Shown: positions 17,500 to 24,711 of the stretch, piece by piece
Layout: each line of letters opens with the position of its first letter
Position numbering within the stretch: position 1 is the stretch's first letter
NCBI GenBank assembly: GCA_035457105.1
Contig: DATIBX010000749.1
Location: 1 to 31,611, forward strand
DNA: 31,611 nt
Reading direction: 5' to 3'
From: PSRF01 sp035457105
Lineage (GTDB): Bacteria > Acidobacteriota > Blastocatellia > Pyrinomonadales > Pyrinomonadaceae
Made by a program: the position numbers and the translations under genes
The notes under the pieces: model-generated
What the model saw: the letters and a program-made list of their open reading frames with translations, nothing else
Databases searched by the model: none
Told to the model about the DNA's origin: nothing

Positions 17500-17883
17500 C
17501 TATTGTTCGACAGCAGTCGTTCTTCTGCTCGCAGGTCTGAAATACCACGAGACACCAGTCAGGACCAGAAGTAGCAACGCAGGGAATACTTGACTCACGG
17601 GATCACCCGAAACGAGATGTGAAATTACCGCTCCAGACATGGCAAAGAAAAAGCCGGCATAGGCCCATTCCTTTAGTACTGGATATTTAGGAATAAGCAC
17701 TGCCACAACTCCCAGAATTTTCCAAATACCAAGTATTGTTAAAAGATAGACCGGATAGCCCAGACGTGTCATTTGATCTACGTCCGCTTTCAGCTTGAAC
17801 AATTGGACCACTCCCGTTGAAGTCATCCCCAACGCAAGCCAGAGAGTAGAGATCCAGTAGATAACTTTCTGTGTTTTGGTCAT
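17500..17883 (-). CDS. DoxX-like small membrane protein
   Basis: A 127-residue protein with four predicted membrane helices (around residues 8-28, 45-65, 72-92 and 97-115). It belongs to the DoxX-like superfamily: IYWISTLWLALGMTSTGVVQ, LGYPVYLLTILGIWKILGVV and a Gly/Ala-rich third helix. The ATG at 17883 overlaps the SRPBCC stop in the arrangement TGATG, which implies translational coupling. A TTG one codon upstream is the alternative start. DoxX relatives include quinone-linked and oxidative-stress membrane proteins, but this subgroup, often paired with ArsR and AHSA1 proteins, has no proven role. Confidence 0.88.
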   Translation of the reverse strand: MTKTQKVIYWISTLWLALGMTSTGVVQLFKLKADVDQMTRLGYPVYLLTILGIWKILGVVAVLIPKYPVLKEWAYAGFFFAMSGAVISHLVSGDPVSQVFPALLLLVLTGVSWYFRPASRRTTAVEQ

Positions 17884-18356
17884 CAAGTGTTATTTAGTTT
17901 GCTAACGATGTCTTGCAACCGGTCATGGGCCATGTTTAGGCCTTGAGCAAACGGTAACTGCAGCAATTGGTCTCTCTGTGTGACAGATCTAAAGACCGTA
18001 ACAATGTTGAGTTTGCTGGTGTCGTCAGTGAGTTTTTCAAATTCCAGGAACTCCAACTGCACGCCAAAAGGCGCATTCTCCATCTCAAATGTCCGGGTGA
18101 TTTTCTGGTTGGGGACCAACTCATGAATCACACCATTGGCCCGAAATACCACGTTTCCCTTAGCATCACTTGTTTCAAATTGGTAACTGCCGTGCTTTTT
18201 ACTCTCGAGCTTCAACACTTTCGTTCCCATCCATTGCTCGACAATCTCAGACTCGACATACGCCTTGAAGAGTAATTCCAAGGGCAAATCAAATTCCCTG
18301 GTGATCACCAATTCCTGTTTGCCATCTTCGGCAGTGATTTTTGTCTTTTGTTCCAT
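17883..18356 (-). CDS. SRPBCC / AHSA1-like domain protein
   Basis: A 157-residue single-domain protein of the START-like (SRPBCC) fold, AHSA1 C-terminal type. It opens with the typical ITREFDLPLELLFKAYVESE, continues with VEQWMG and FETSDAKGNVVFRANGVIHE, then FEMENAPFGVQLEFLEF, and ends in a long helix (GLNMAHDRLQDIVSKL). The fold holds a hydrophobic ligand in a helix-gripped cavity, or acts as a chaperone activator in eukaryotic Aha1. The ligand here is unknown. It lies 1 base after the ArsR stop and is coupled to DoxX downstream, so it is the second gene of a four-gene operon. Confidence 0.92.
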   Translation of the reverse strand: MEQKTKITAEDGKQELVITREFDLPLELLFKAYVESEIVEQWMGTKVLKLESKKHGSYQFETSDAKGNVVFRANGVIHELVPNQKITRTFEMENAPFGVQLEFLEFEKLTDDTSKLNIVTVFRSVTQRDQLLQLPFAQGLNMAHDRLQDIVSKLNNT

Positions 18357-18357
18357 C

Positions 18358-18681
18358 CTATTTTTTTGCTTTGTATTTCTTCATGATGGTTTCTAATTTA
18401 TTAAACCGGTCGTCCCACATTTTGCGGAATGGTTCAATAAAGTCAGCTACTTCTTTCATCTTTTTTGCGTTGATGTGGTAGTAGATTTCCCTGCCGTTTT
18501 GCTCTTGTTCAAGCAATTCACACTCGGTGAGTATCTGCAAATGTTTAGAAACGGTCGGCCTTGCTGTGTCAAAGTTTGCAGCGATGGCGCCGGCAGTCAT
18601 GGTTTGCGAAGCTACCAACAAAAGTATCGCCCTTCTAGTCGGGTCCGCTATCGCCTGAAAAACATCGCGTCTTAAGTTCAT
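18358..18681 (-). CDS. ArsR-family transcriptional regulator
   Basis: A 107-residue winged-helix repressor. It has the canonical start FQAIADPTRRAILLLVASQ, a recognition helix in TARPTVSKHLQIL, and the wing EQNGREIYYHINAKKMKEV. There is no CxC metal site in helix 3 and no Cys/His-rich tail, so it probably does not sense arsenite or zinc. It belongs to the large group of ArsR proteins paired with an AHSA1/SRPBCC gene. It heads a four-gene minus-strand operon and most likely autoregulates it through the inverted repeats at 18712-18757. Confidence 0.93.
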   Translation of the reverse strand: MNLRRDVFQAIADPTRRAILLLVASQTMTAGAIAANFDTARPTVSKHLQILTECELLEQEQNGREIYYHINAKKMKEVADFIEPFRKMWDDRFNKLETIMKKYKAKK

Positions 18682-18711
18682 GGCAAGTTTTAAGTTAACA
18701 AAAACAATAAA

Positions 18712-18757
18712 GCGTAGCTATGTGACTACGAATATACATGAAGCCATTTAGCTACGC
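18712..18757. promoter_or_regulatory. candidate ArsR operator region
   Basis: GCGTAGCTA (18712-18720) and TAGCTACGC (18749-18757) form a perfect 9-bp inverted repeat with a 28-base spacer. A nested CGTAG-N8-CTACG (18713-18730) forms a second dyad. Both lie within 80 bases upstream of the ArsR start, where an autoregulatory operator is expected. No experimental site is known to me for this subgroup. Confidence 0.45.
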
Positions 18758-18767
18758 AACTCTTTTT

Positions 18768-18859
18768 TCTCTGTGCAACCTCGGTGTCCTCGGTGCCTCT
18801 GTGGTGCACAATAAAACCACCACCACAGAGATACCGAGGACACCAAGGTTGCACAGAGA
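18768..18859. repeat. palindromic intergenic element, copy B
   Basis: Arms TCTCTGTGCAACCTCGGTGT... (from 18768) and ...GGTTGCACAGAGA (to 18859) are complementary over about 39 bases with roughly three mismatches and a 14-base centre. It lies in the divergent gap between the ArsR operon and the lipoprotein gene, 10 bases from the candidate operator. It could therefore insulate or affect both promoters. Confidence 0.88.
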
Positions 18860-19054
18860 AGTTCTAATCAGGAAGGCACCTAGAATTGTTGAGGAATCCT
18901 ATTCTGGTCCGGGAAACTCGGGGACCAAACTCGTCACCCTCTGGACATCGGAATTACCCATACCTATTATCTTCAACAACCCCCAAGTGAATATCTGTTG
19001 ATGTCTAACCAAGTGCACCTGCGGGATATTTGATGGTGCGAAGAGGAGGACCCC
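18860..19054. other. upstream region of the lipoprotein gene
   Basis: The remaining part of the 373-base divergent gap. It should contain the lipoprotein promoter and ends with AAGAGGAGGA as ribosome binding site. No further repeat or gene is seen. Confidence 0.4.
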
Positions 19055-19843
19055 ATGACAGACTTGGACCGTTCAAAGTTGATCCGTTTCCTCGTTTTTG
19101 TGTTGCTGGTGATTGGCACTACTTCCTGTTCGCAGAAGAGTCCATCTGTGGCTGGGCCGGTTGCGAGCCCATCTGCATCTGTTCCTCCAAAAGCATCTGC
19201 TGCCGTTCGCGAACAGGTTGCGAAGACCTACGGCCTTGATGACTTCGGGCAGGTAGAAGCAATCAAATATACGTGGCACGCTCAGTTTCCCGGGGTGAAT
19301 GTCTCGCGTTCCTGGGTTTGGGAACCCAAGACGAACAAAGTTTCATTCGAGGGACAAGATAAAGATGGCAAGCCGGTAAAGGCTACTTACCTTCGCTCTC
19401 AACTCGACAAACAACCTGAGAATGTGAAAAGCGACATCGACCCGGCTTTCCTCAATGATAATTATTGGTTGTTGTTTCCTTTCCACGCTTACTGGGACAC
19501 CAGCGCCGATGTGCAGGATAAAGGCACGCAACCACTACCGCAGGGGAACGGCTCAGCTGACCTGGTCTCGGTTAAGTATCCTTCGGATGGCGGTTACACG
19601 CCTGGCGACACGTGGGATCTTTATGTCGGCAAAGACAACCGTGTCGAACAATTTATCTACCACCGCGGCGGGCCCAAGAAGCCAAGTACCGTTATCGCAA
19701 CGTGGGAGGGCTACAAAAAAGCTGGCCCTCTGCTTATCTCGACGGACCACAACGGCACAGCGGACGGAAACACGGTGCGAATCTTCATTACCGACGTGGC
19801 GGTTAAAGTAACTGGATCGAAAGACTGGATAAACGCCCAATGA
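19055..19843 (+). CDS. probable lipoprotein of unknown function
   Basis: A 262-residue exported protein. A strong AGGAGGA precedes ATG 19055. The N terminus has a short basic region, a hydrophobic stretch (FLVFVLLVIGTT) and a Cys at about residue 25 (GTTSC), consistent with a lipobox although the -3 residue is Thr rather than Leu. A Pro/Ser/Ala linker follows, then a domain of about 210 residues with Trp/Tyr-rich beta strands (YTWHAQFPGVNVSRSWVWEP, NYWLLFPFHAYWD, TPGDTWDLYVGKDNRVEQF). I recall the order 'W-E-P-K-T-N-x-V ... FINDxYWLLFPFHLxWD' from a widespread hypothetical family, but no function is attached to it. It lies 35 bases before the radical SAM gene, so the two may be co-transcribed. 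Confidence 0.82.
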   Translation: MTDLDRSKLIRFLVFVLLVIGTTSCSQKSPSVAGPVASPSASVPPKASAAVREQVAKTYGLDDFGQVEAIKYTWHAQFPGVNVSRSWVWEPKTNKVSFEGQDKDGKPVKATYLRSQLDKQPENVKSDIDPAFLNDNYWLLFPFHAYWDTSADVQDKGTQPLPQGNGSADLVSVKYPSDGGYTPGDTWDLYVGKDNRVEQFIYHRGGPKKPSTVIATWEGYKKAGPLLISTDHNGTADGNTVRIFITDVAVKVTGSKDWINAQ

Positions 19844-19878
19844 GCGTGACTTTGGTCCAAACCGTAGCACACAAATAA

Positions 19879-20907
19879 ATGAAGGCTGACATTGAGTTGG
19901 ACATTGGGGCCAGGACTTTCGCCTCCGGCCTCCTGACCGAGTTGATCGCGGTGATGCGCAGCTCTCAACCGGGCGATTTAGTCGCATTGGTCGGCGACGA
20001 AGCCAGCGTTGGACCAGAATTAGAAACTTGGTGTCGCTTCACCGGGAATGCTCTGATAGAGGCTACTACTGAACGTGATCGGATGCGCTGGATTGTTCGT
20101 TGTGGCAACAATATGGCGCTCGAGGAAGATAGCCGTCCAGTAGGTTCACGACTCTGGCTCTACACAAACTTCGATTGTAATTTGCATTGCGACTATTGTT
20201 GTGTGCGTTCGTCACCGACGGCGCCGCGACGAGAGCTCGGACTTGCGCGGGTGAAACAAATTAGCCGCGAGGCTGCAGAACTCAGAGTCAAGGAGATCTT
20301 CGTCACCGGAGGCGAGCCATTTCTCTTGGAAGACATTGGCGAGATTCTGATTGCTTGCGCGGAAGCAGCACCAACTACAGTGTTGACTAATGGAATGCTG
20401 TTCACTAAGAGACGCTTGGAAACCTTACGAGCTTTGCCGCGGGATCGAATTGTCCTGCAAATCAGCTTAGACAGCGCGACGCCGGATCTTCATGACTTCC
20501 ATCGTGGAACTGGCACATGGGCGCGAACTCGAGAAGGCGTTCAACAAGCGCGGGAGCTTGGGTATCGAGTTCGGCTGGCAGCCACTATATCGACTGATGA
20601 TGAGGCGAAAGAATTTCGTCACTTCCTGGATGAAGAGAAGGTTGCGGAAGAAGATCGAGTGATACGACGAATCGCGTTGCGCGGCGTCGCCAGCGAAGGT
20701 GTTGCTGTGGCTCGAACAGATCTAGTGCCGGAAGTGACGATTACAGCTGAGGGTGTGTACTACCATCCAGTCGGCGCAGAAGATAACGATCTGCTGGTGA
20801 CGCGAGAGATTTTTCCTTTGTCCGCGTCGTTCGCGGCCGTCCGGCGCGCTTTTGATCGCGAACGCGAGCACGCCGATAAACTGGCTCGAATCTTTAACTG
20901 CGCTTGA
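19879..20907 (+). CDS. radical SAM enzyme fused to a degenerate TusA-like domain
   Basis: A 342-residue protein. Residues ~5-77 align by eye with TusA/SirA sulfur carriers: LDIGARTFASG at the start, SQPGDLVALVGDE, ETWCRFTGNALIEA and MRWIVRCG at the end. The catalytic CPxP is absent, with RTFAS in its place; Cys52 and Cys75 remain. Residues ~90-290 form a radical SAM domain with CNLHCDYC (Cys100, 104, 107) for the 4Fe-4S cluster, GGEP (144-147) and ISLDSA (195-200). The tail (VTITAEGVYYHPVGAEDNDL ... FNCA) is short and lacks the usual SPASM cysteines; a Cys is second-last. The substrate is unknown. Element C begins 4 bases after the stop. Confidence 0.88.
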   Translation: MKADIELDIGARTFASGLLTELIAVMRSSQPGDLVALVGDEASVGPELETWCRFTGNALIEATTERDRMRWIVRCGNNMALEEDSRPVGSRLWLYTNFDCNLHCDYCCVRSSPTAPRRELGLARVKQISREAAELRVKEIFVTGGEPFLLEDIGEILIACAEAAPTTVLTNGMLFTKRRLETLRALPRDRIVLQISLDSATPDLHDFHRGTGTWARTREGVQQARELGYRVRLAATISTDDEAKEFRHFLDEEKVAEEDRVIRRIALRGVASEGVAVARTDLVPEVTITAEGVYYHPVGAEDNDLLVTREIFPLSASFAAVRRAFDREREHADKLARIFNCA

Positions 20908-20910
20908 AGT

Positions 20911-21029
20911 CGGGTTTGATCATAAATGGATCTCTCTGTGGCCCCTCAGTCCTCTTTGTGACTCTGTGGTGGGCCAATTGTAGTCAACCACCACGGAGAC
21001 ACCGAGAACACAAAGGTTGCACGAAGAAG
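20911..21029 (+). repeat. palindromic intergenic element, copy C (inverted partner of copy D)
   Basis: It starts with TTTGATCATAAATGG just after the radical SAM stop, then the arms TCTCTCTGTGG... (from 20931) and ...GGTTGCACGAAGAA (to 21029). The whole unit, flank included, reappears in reverse complement at 22471-22590 with about ten differences. Outside these limits the two copies diverge. Confidence 0.9.
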
Positions 21030-21135
21030 TGGCCAAAACCTCGAATTTATCCAGCAAGGAGACATAAGTATAGACCGCGAGCGACTGAACTGGCTTTGAA
21101 TGATGCTACCGGCCGCAGCAGATGTGGTCGTTGAA

Positions 21136-21432
21136 CTAAGCAGTGCCTTCAACGATCCGAAAATCTCGTTCAGCTGCAGAACCCAGAACTTTCAAGGCCG
21201 CTTGATAGGCGGGGCTATTGTAAGTGGCCAGCGCTCGCTCGAAGCTTTCGAACTCGGTCACCACAATTCGTTGCTTTAAACCTGATTCGCGCGGTTCAAC
21301 AGCTTCAGCCGTCCGAACTAACGTTCTACCACCTGCTGCCTCAATAGCCTGAATTGCGAGTTCACCATATCGCTTCAGCGCAGACTCGTCTGAGATTGAA
21401 CGGTATGCGACAACCCAGTAACCCTTCTTCAT
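21136..21432 (-). CDS. DUF1330 family protein
   Basis: A 98-residue single-domain protein of the DUF1330 family, a dimeric alpha-beta-barrel fold. It has KGYWVVAYRSISDESALKRY at the start, then AIEAAGGRTLVR, RIVVTEFESFERALATYNSP and a final DFRIVEGT strand. The start is set at ATG 21432, with GGAGGAG immediately upstream; a longer frame to 21450 adds six residues and no support. The function is unknown. Fold relatives include monooxygenases, dismutases and stress proteins. It follows the PhnD-like gene by 21 bases, so both are probably one transcript. Confidence 0.9.
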   Translation of the reverse strand: MKKGYWVVAYRSISDESALKRYGELAIQAIEAAGGRTLVRTAEAVEPRESGLKQRIVVTEFESFERALATYNSPAYQAALKVLGSAAERDFRIVEGTA

Positions 21433-21434
21433 GG

Positions 21435-21443
21435 CTCCTCCTC
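21435..21443 (-). promoter_or_regulatory. Shine-Dalgarno deciding the DUF1330 start
   Basis: AGAGGAGGAG on the minus strand ends two bases before ATG 21432, leaving a GGAGG core 4 bases away. It makes MKKGYWVV the most likely N terminus. Confidence 0.6.
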
Positions 21444-21453
21444 TGATCAATCT

Positions 21454-22308
21454 TTACGCCGACTTCGCTAGTCCTTGTTTGAAGAACCCCTGTTGGCCCG
21501 CGGCCTCCCGCAACTCGGCGTAACCATCGACGTTAGGCGTTAGCCAACGTTTCAAGCCTTCCGCTTCCAGTATCGGACGGTGAACGGGGTTGTCGTAACT
21601 CATCGTGAGGAGCGCCGCGACAAAGCTCTTCTCCCTCTCAAGATCAAGGTCAGGCCGCGCCGTAAACATGCAGTGGTTGAAACCAGGAGAAGACCATATC
21701 TCGCGAAGGCCGCCTTCAGGCACCAGGTGTTCGCTGCGGACAGTGGTCCAAAACGGACTGCCGATCGCGCCGGCGTCTGCTCGTCCGTCCAGAACGGCGC
21801 GTATTACTTCCACTTCGCTCGTTCCGGTATCGCCGTGTTTACCGAGATCGCTATTGAACCGCAGCGTTTGATATTCCCTTCCCTCGCGCAAACCTTGCTG
21901 CTCCAAAAAGTGAACTGGAAGAATTGCAGCGTGTCCGCTGTCTCGGCTCCCGAGCGCGAGTGTCCGATCCTTCAAATCCTCGAGCGCTGAAATTGGACCG
22001 CCGTTGACCGCGACGATTTTTGTCATCCAGCCGAGATCAGAATCGCGCATAGCGATAGGCCGGCAAGCGTGGCCGCTCCACTCATCCGCCTGTAGGTAAG
22101 CAAGATTCGTGTTCCATGCGATGTCAATACGTGGCACAACGTCACCTGGTTGGGCCAACAATGCGAGCACCTGTGCTTCATAACTCTGAAACAGCACGAC
22201 TTCGACGGGAAGATTCGCTTCTTCGTGAAAATACCGTCGCATTCCTTCCCAGATCGTGACCACTTTCGGATCGTAGGCAACGGCCCCCAGCCAAATAGTT
22301 TCGCTCAT
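21454..22308 (-). CDS. PhnD/SsuA-like periplasmic-binding-fold protein without signal peptide
   Basis: A 284-residue protein of the PhnD/transferrin-like substrate-binding superfamily. It has WLGAVAYDPKVVTIWEGMRR and LPVEVVLFQSYEAQVLALL at the start, then RIDIAWNTNLAYLQ, LEDLKDRTLALGSRDSGHAA, and the hinge-like VIRAVLDGRADAGAIGSPFW, where family members typically sense the second lobe of the ligand. AAGGGGA supports ATG 22308. Unlike transport-associated PhnD proteins it has no N-terminal signal or lipobox, so it probably stays in the cytoplasm. No permease or ATPase is nearby. The ligand could be a small anion or an organosulfur or organophosphorus compound. It may act as an enzyme or carrier rather than in uptake. 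Confidence 0.87.
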   Translation of the reverse strand: MSETIWLGAVAYDPKVVTIWEGMRRYFHEEANLPVEVVLFQSYEAQVLALLAQPGDVVPRIDIAWNTNLAYLQADEWSGHACRPIAMRDSDLGWMTKIVAVNGGPISALEDLKDRTLALGSRDSGHAAILPVHFLEQQGLREGREYQTLRFNSDLGKHGDTGTSEVEVIRAVLDGRADAGAIGSPFWTTVRSEHLVPEGGLREIWSSPGFNHCMFTARPDLDLEREKSFVAALLTMSYDNPVHRPILEAEGLKRWLTPNVDGYAELREAAGQQGFFKQGLAKSA

Positions 22309-22470
22309 AGCAATTCCCCTTAACGCGACTTTATCAATATTGAAGATCTGCGGTTGCCCCTAGCATGTTCTTTGCAAAAACAACCTCTTCAAGTGGCCAG
22401 TAACACACTTGAGTTCTTGTTTCTCTCAGAAAGCCGTAAAGATCAGTAACGAATACGTAATTTAGAGATT
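22309..22470. other. upstream region of the PhnD-like gene
   Basis: This part of the 353-base gap before the PhnD-like start holds no gene and should contain its promoter. I see no convincing promoter boxes. Element D and a 70-base remainder fill the rest of the gap up to 22661. Confidence 0.4.
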
Positions 22471-22590
22471 TTCTCCGTGCAACCTTTGTGTTCTCGGTGT
22501 CTCCGTGGTGATTGAACTTACAATTAGGTCCACCACAGAGTCACAAAGAGCACTGAGGCACCACAGAGAAACCATTTATGATCAAATCCG
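22471..22590 (-). repeat. palindromic intergenic element, copy D (inverted partner of copy C)
   Basis: In reverse complement it reads TTTGATCATAAATGG, then TTCTCTGTGGTGCCTCAGTG, a centre with CCTAATTGTAAG, and the arm CACCACGGAGACACCGAGAA ending at 22471. It aligns with copy C over the whole length, including the non-palindromic flank and the centre. It lies downstream of the acyl-CoA-dehydrogenase-like gene and upstream of the PhnD-like gene. Confidence 0.9.
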
Positions 22591-22661
22591 AGATCCTTCG
22601 TTGCGCCTCGGCTGCTCCCTGTCTACGGCCAGCAAATCCTAAACCAATTAAGTGCTCTATC

Positions 22662-23813
22662 TTAAAAGAGTGGGATTCCCAACAGAGACTTCCCGATGAA
22701 CTCGCGCAAGACATCGACCGTGGGCGCCATAACTGCTCCTGCGTGCGCATCACGAAAAAGGCGTTCGATATTCAGATGCCTTGAGAACGCAGCGCCACCG
22801 CAAATTCGCATTGCGGTGGAAGTAACACTGATTGCTACCTCACCTGCAGCAGCCTTCGATTCGAGTACTCGAAGCATCGTCGTCTCACGCGGCGTTTCCA
22901 GATGATCGACCAAATCATCAATTCGAGCTGATAGCCCGTCAGTCTCGATCTGCATATTTGCAAGTTGCGCTCGCAGCGTCGGTAAACTCTCACCCAAACT
23001 CAGACCAAGATGTTCAAACTTCGCATTCTTGAGGTGTGACGTAGTTCCCGACACCGCTGCTCGGCACAACCCTAAGGCAACCGCTGCCGATCCTAAATTA
23101 AATAAAGGCAACACCACATTCAGCATGACAGGAAAACCGTCGCCATCGTCAGTAAGCTGAAAGTCGGACGGGACGTGACAATCATCCAATGCGATCGGCG
23201 CCGAAGCGTTGGCGCGCAGTCCCAGGCCATCCCACGGACCAGACACTGAGAGACCCTTACTCCCTGCTGTTACCAGGTAAAGAGTGGAATCCGTCGGTCC
23301 AACTCCTTCCGGGGTGAGAGTAGAGACAACGTAGCTCTGCGCATGTCCCGCGCTAGTCACCCATGATTTCTTAGCGCTGATCTGCACGCCGTTACCATTT
23401 CTAACACCGCGTGAAACAGGAGCCCAGAAGTGACTACGCGAGCCAGCTTCACTAAAAGCTAAAGTTGACAAGTGACGTCCAGCAGCAATCTCTTTCAACA
23501 CGGGCGTGAGCGCTTGAGCTGAACTCGGTCGTGCTGAAGCTATGGCCGTGGTACCAAGCATATGCATGAGATAGACCATGGCAACGGAAGCGTCTGCCTC
23601 GGCAATCGTTTCTATCACTGCTGCAAACGTGCGTGGACCGAGCCCGGACCCGCCCACGGCAGCTGGTAGCATCAAGCCAAGTAACCCGGCTTCACCGAGC
23701 GATCGGATTGCTTCGTCAGAAAATTTTCCGGCCCTGTCGTTTTGGGCTGCGGCTGGTGCCAGAACAGCACTGCCAATCTCGGCAGCTTTAGAAACGGCCG
23801 ATTCATGATTCAT
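22662..23813 (-). CDS. acyl-CoA dehydrogenase-fold flavoprotein lacking the catalytic Glu
   Basis: A 383-residue protein with the full acyl-CoA dehydrogenase layout: helical N-terminal domain (LGEAGLLGLMLPAAVGGSGL), middle beta domain with LAFSEAGSRSHFWAP and ISAKKSWVTSAGHAQSYVVS, and C-terminal helical domain ending in MRICGGAAFSRHLNIERLFR. Where canonical enzymes have the YEGT-type catalytic Glu, this protein has VMAPT (361-365). An alpha,beta-dehydrogenase role is therefore doubtful. The DszC/SfnB-type flavin monooxygenases share the fold and also lack this Glu. A desulfurisation or N/S-oxygenation role is a reasonable guess. It is divergent from the glycan genes. The start at ATG 23813 has a weak ribosome binding site. 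Confidence 0.88.
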   Translation of the reverse strand: MNHESAVSKAAEIGSAVLAPAAAQNDRAGKFSDEAIRSLGEAGLLGLMLPAAVGGSGLGPRTFAAVIETIAEADASVAMVYLMHMLGTTAIASARPSSAQALTPVLKEIAAGRHLSTLAFSEAGSRSHFWAPVSRGVRNGNGVQISAKKSWVTSAGHAQSYVVSTLTPEGVGPTDSTLYLVTAGSKGLSVSGPWDGLGLRANASAPIALDDCHVPSDFQLTDDGDGFPVMLNVVLPLFNLGSAAVALGLCRAAVSGTTSHLKNAKFEHLGLSLGESLPTLRAQLANMQIETDGLSARIDDLVDHLETPRETTMLRVLESKAAAGEVAISVTSTAMRICGGAAFSRHLNIERLFRDAHAGAVMAPTVDVLREFIGKSLLGIPLF

Positions 23814-23946
23814 GATCGCACCTGTATTTGAAAATTTTTGGAACGTGAACGATTTTCGCCGAGGATGTGCGATCGGTCAAACTATTTCTGGCCGAGTTGC
23901 GCCTATACTACCAATGAACTAACGAGTCATAATACCGAAACCGATA

Positions 23947-24711
23947 ATGACATCCGACACTGTATCGAAACGCGTTTGTGCGCTCGGGGTAATGGCAAAG
24001 GCCCCACTAGCGGGCGAAGTAAAGACACGGCTTGTGCCGCCTTTGACTCAGCATGAGGCCGCTGAACTGAATGTCTGCTTTCTCCGCGACATGGCCACGA
24101 ACATCGCAAGTCTGAGTGAGTCGCACGCAGTATCAGGCTTGATAGTCTATACACCAATTGGTTCAGAGTCTGCGTTTGACGGAGTCTTACCGGCCGGGTT
24201 CGACTTATTGGCCCAACGCGGAGTATCTCTGGGCGAACGGCTCTACAACGCAACGGACGATCTTTTGAGACAAGGCTACCCGGCAGTTTGTCTGATAAAT
24301 TCAGATAGTCCAACTCTGCCAGGATCGATCCTGGTTCAAGCGATCGAGTTGCTTGCGAGCGACGGGGATCGAGTCGTCCTCGGAGCAGCGGAAGATGGTG
24401 GCTACTATCTAATTGGCTTGAAGCACGCGCACAGAAATCTTTTTGACGGAATTGAGTGGAGCACCGCGAACGTGCTTAGCCGCACCAGACAACGCGCTGC
24501 AGAAATCAATCTGCCGGTGGAGATGTTAAAGCCCTGGTACGATGTCGACGATGCAGACACTCTCAGTCGCCTCTGCGAAGAGTTGTTCTGCTCGAAGCGT
24601 TCAGAGGGATCTTATCCGGCGCCTTACACTCGTACCTTCCTCGACTCGATAATTACCACGGAAGGCCCACAACGAATCTGTCCAAGACTTTCAACCCGAA
24701 TCTCGATATGA
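23947..24711 (+). CDS. DUF2064 (PF09837) glycosyltransferase-like protein
   Basis: A 254-residue cytoplasmic protein with the family hallmark LGVMAKAPLAGEVKTRL near residue 13. This is followed by LAQRGVSLGERLYNATDDLL, VCLINSDSPTLPGSILVQAI (the Asp-rich metal/nucleotide site) and LGAAEDGGYYLIGL. The fold is GT-A-like and related to MobA-type nucleotidyltransferases; members appear in gene clusters for arsenosugars and cell-surface glycans. The C-terminal ~30 residues (YTRTFLDSIITTEGP...) go beyond the usual domain. Its stop overlaps the next start by 4 bases (ATGA), which implies coupled translation with the polytopic transferase. No clear Shine-Dalgarno precedes ATG 23947. Confidence 0.88.
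   Translation: MTSDTVSKRVCALGVMAKAPLAGEVKTRLVPPLTQHEAAELNVCFLRDMATNIASLSESHAVSGLIVYTPIGSESAFDGVLPAGFDLLAQRGVSLGERLYNATDDLLRQGYPAVCLINSDSPTLPGSILVQAIELLASDGDRVVLGAAEDGGYYLIGLKHAHRNLFDGIEWSTANVLSRTRQRAAEINLPVEMLKPWYDVDDADTLSRLCEELFCSKRSEGSYPAPYTRTFLDSIITTEGPQRICPRLSTRISI

Noticed and set aside
18358..18681. Arsenic or metal-resistance regulator
   Set aside because: The ArsR protein has no CxC motif or His/Cys-rich tail, and no ars genes are nearby.
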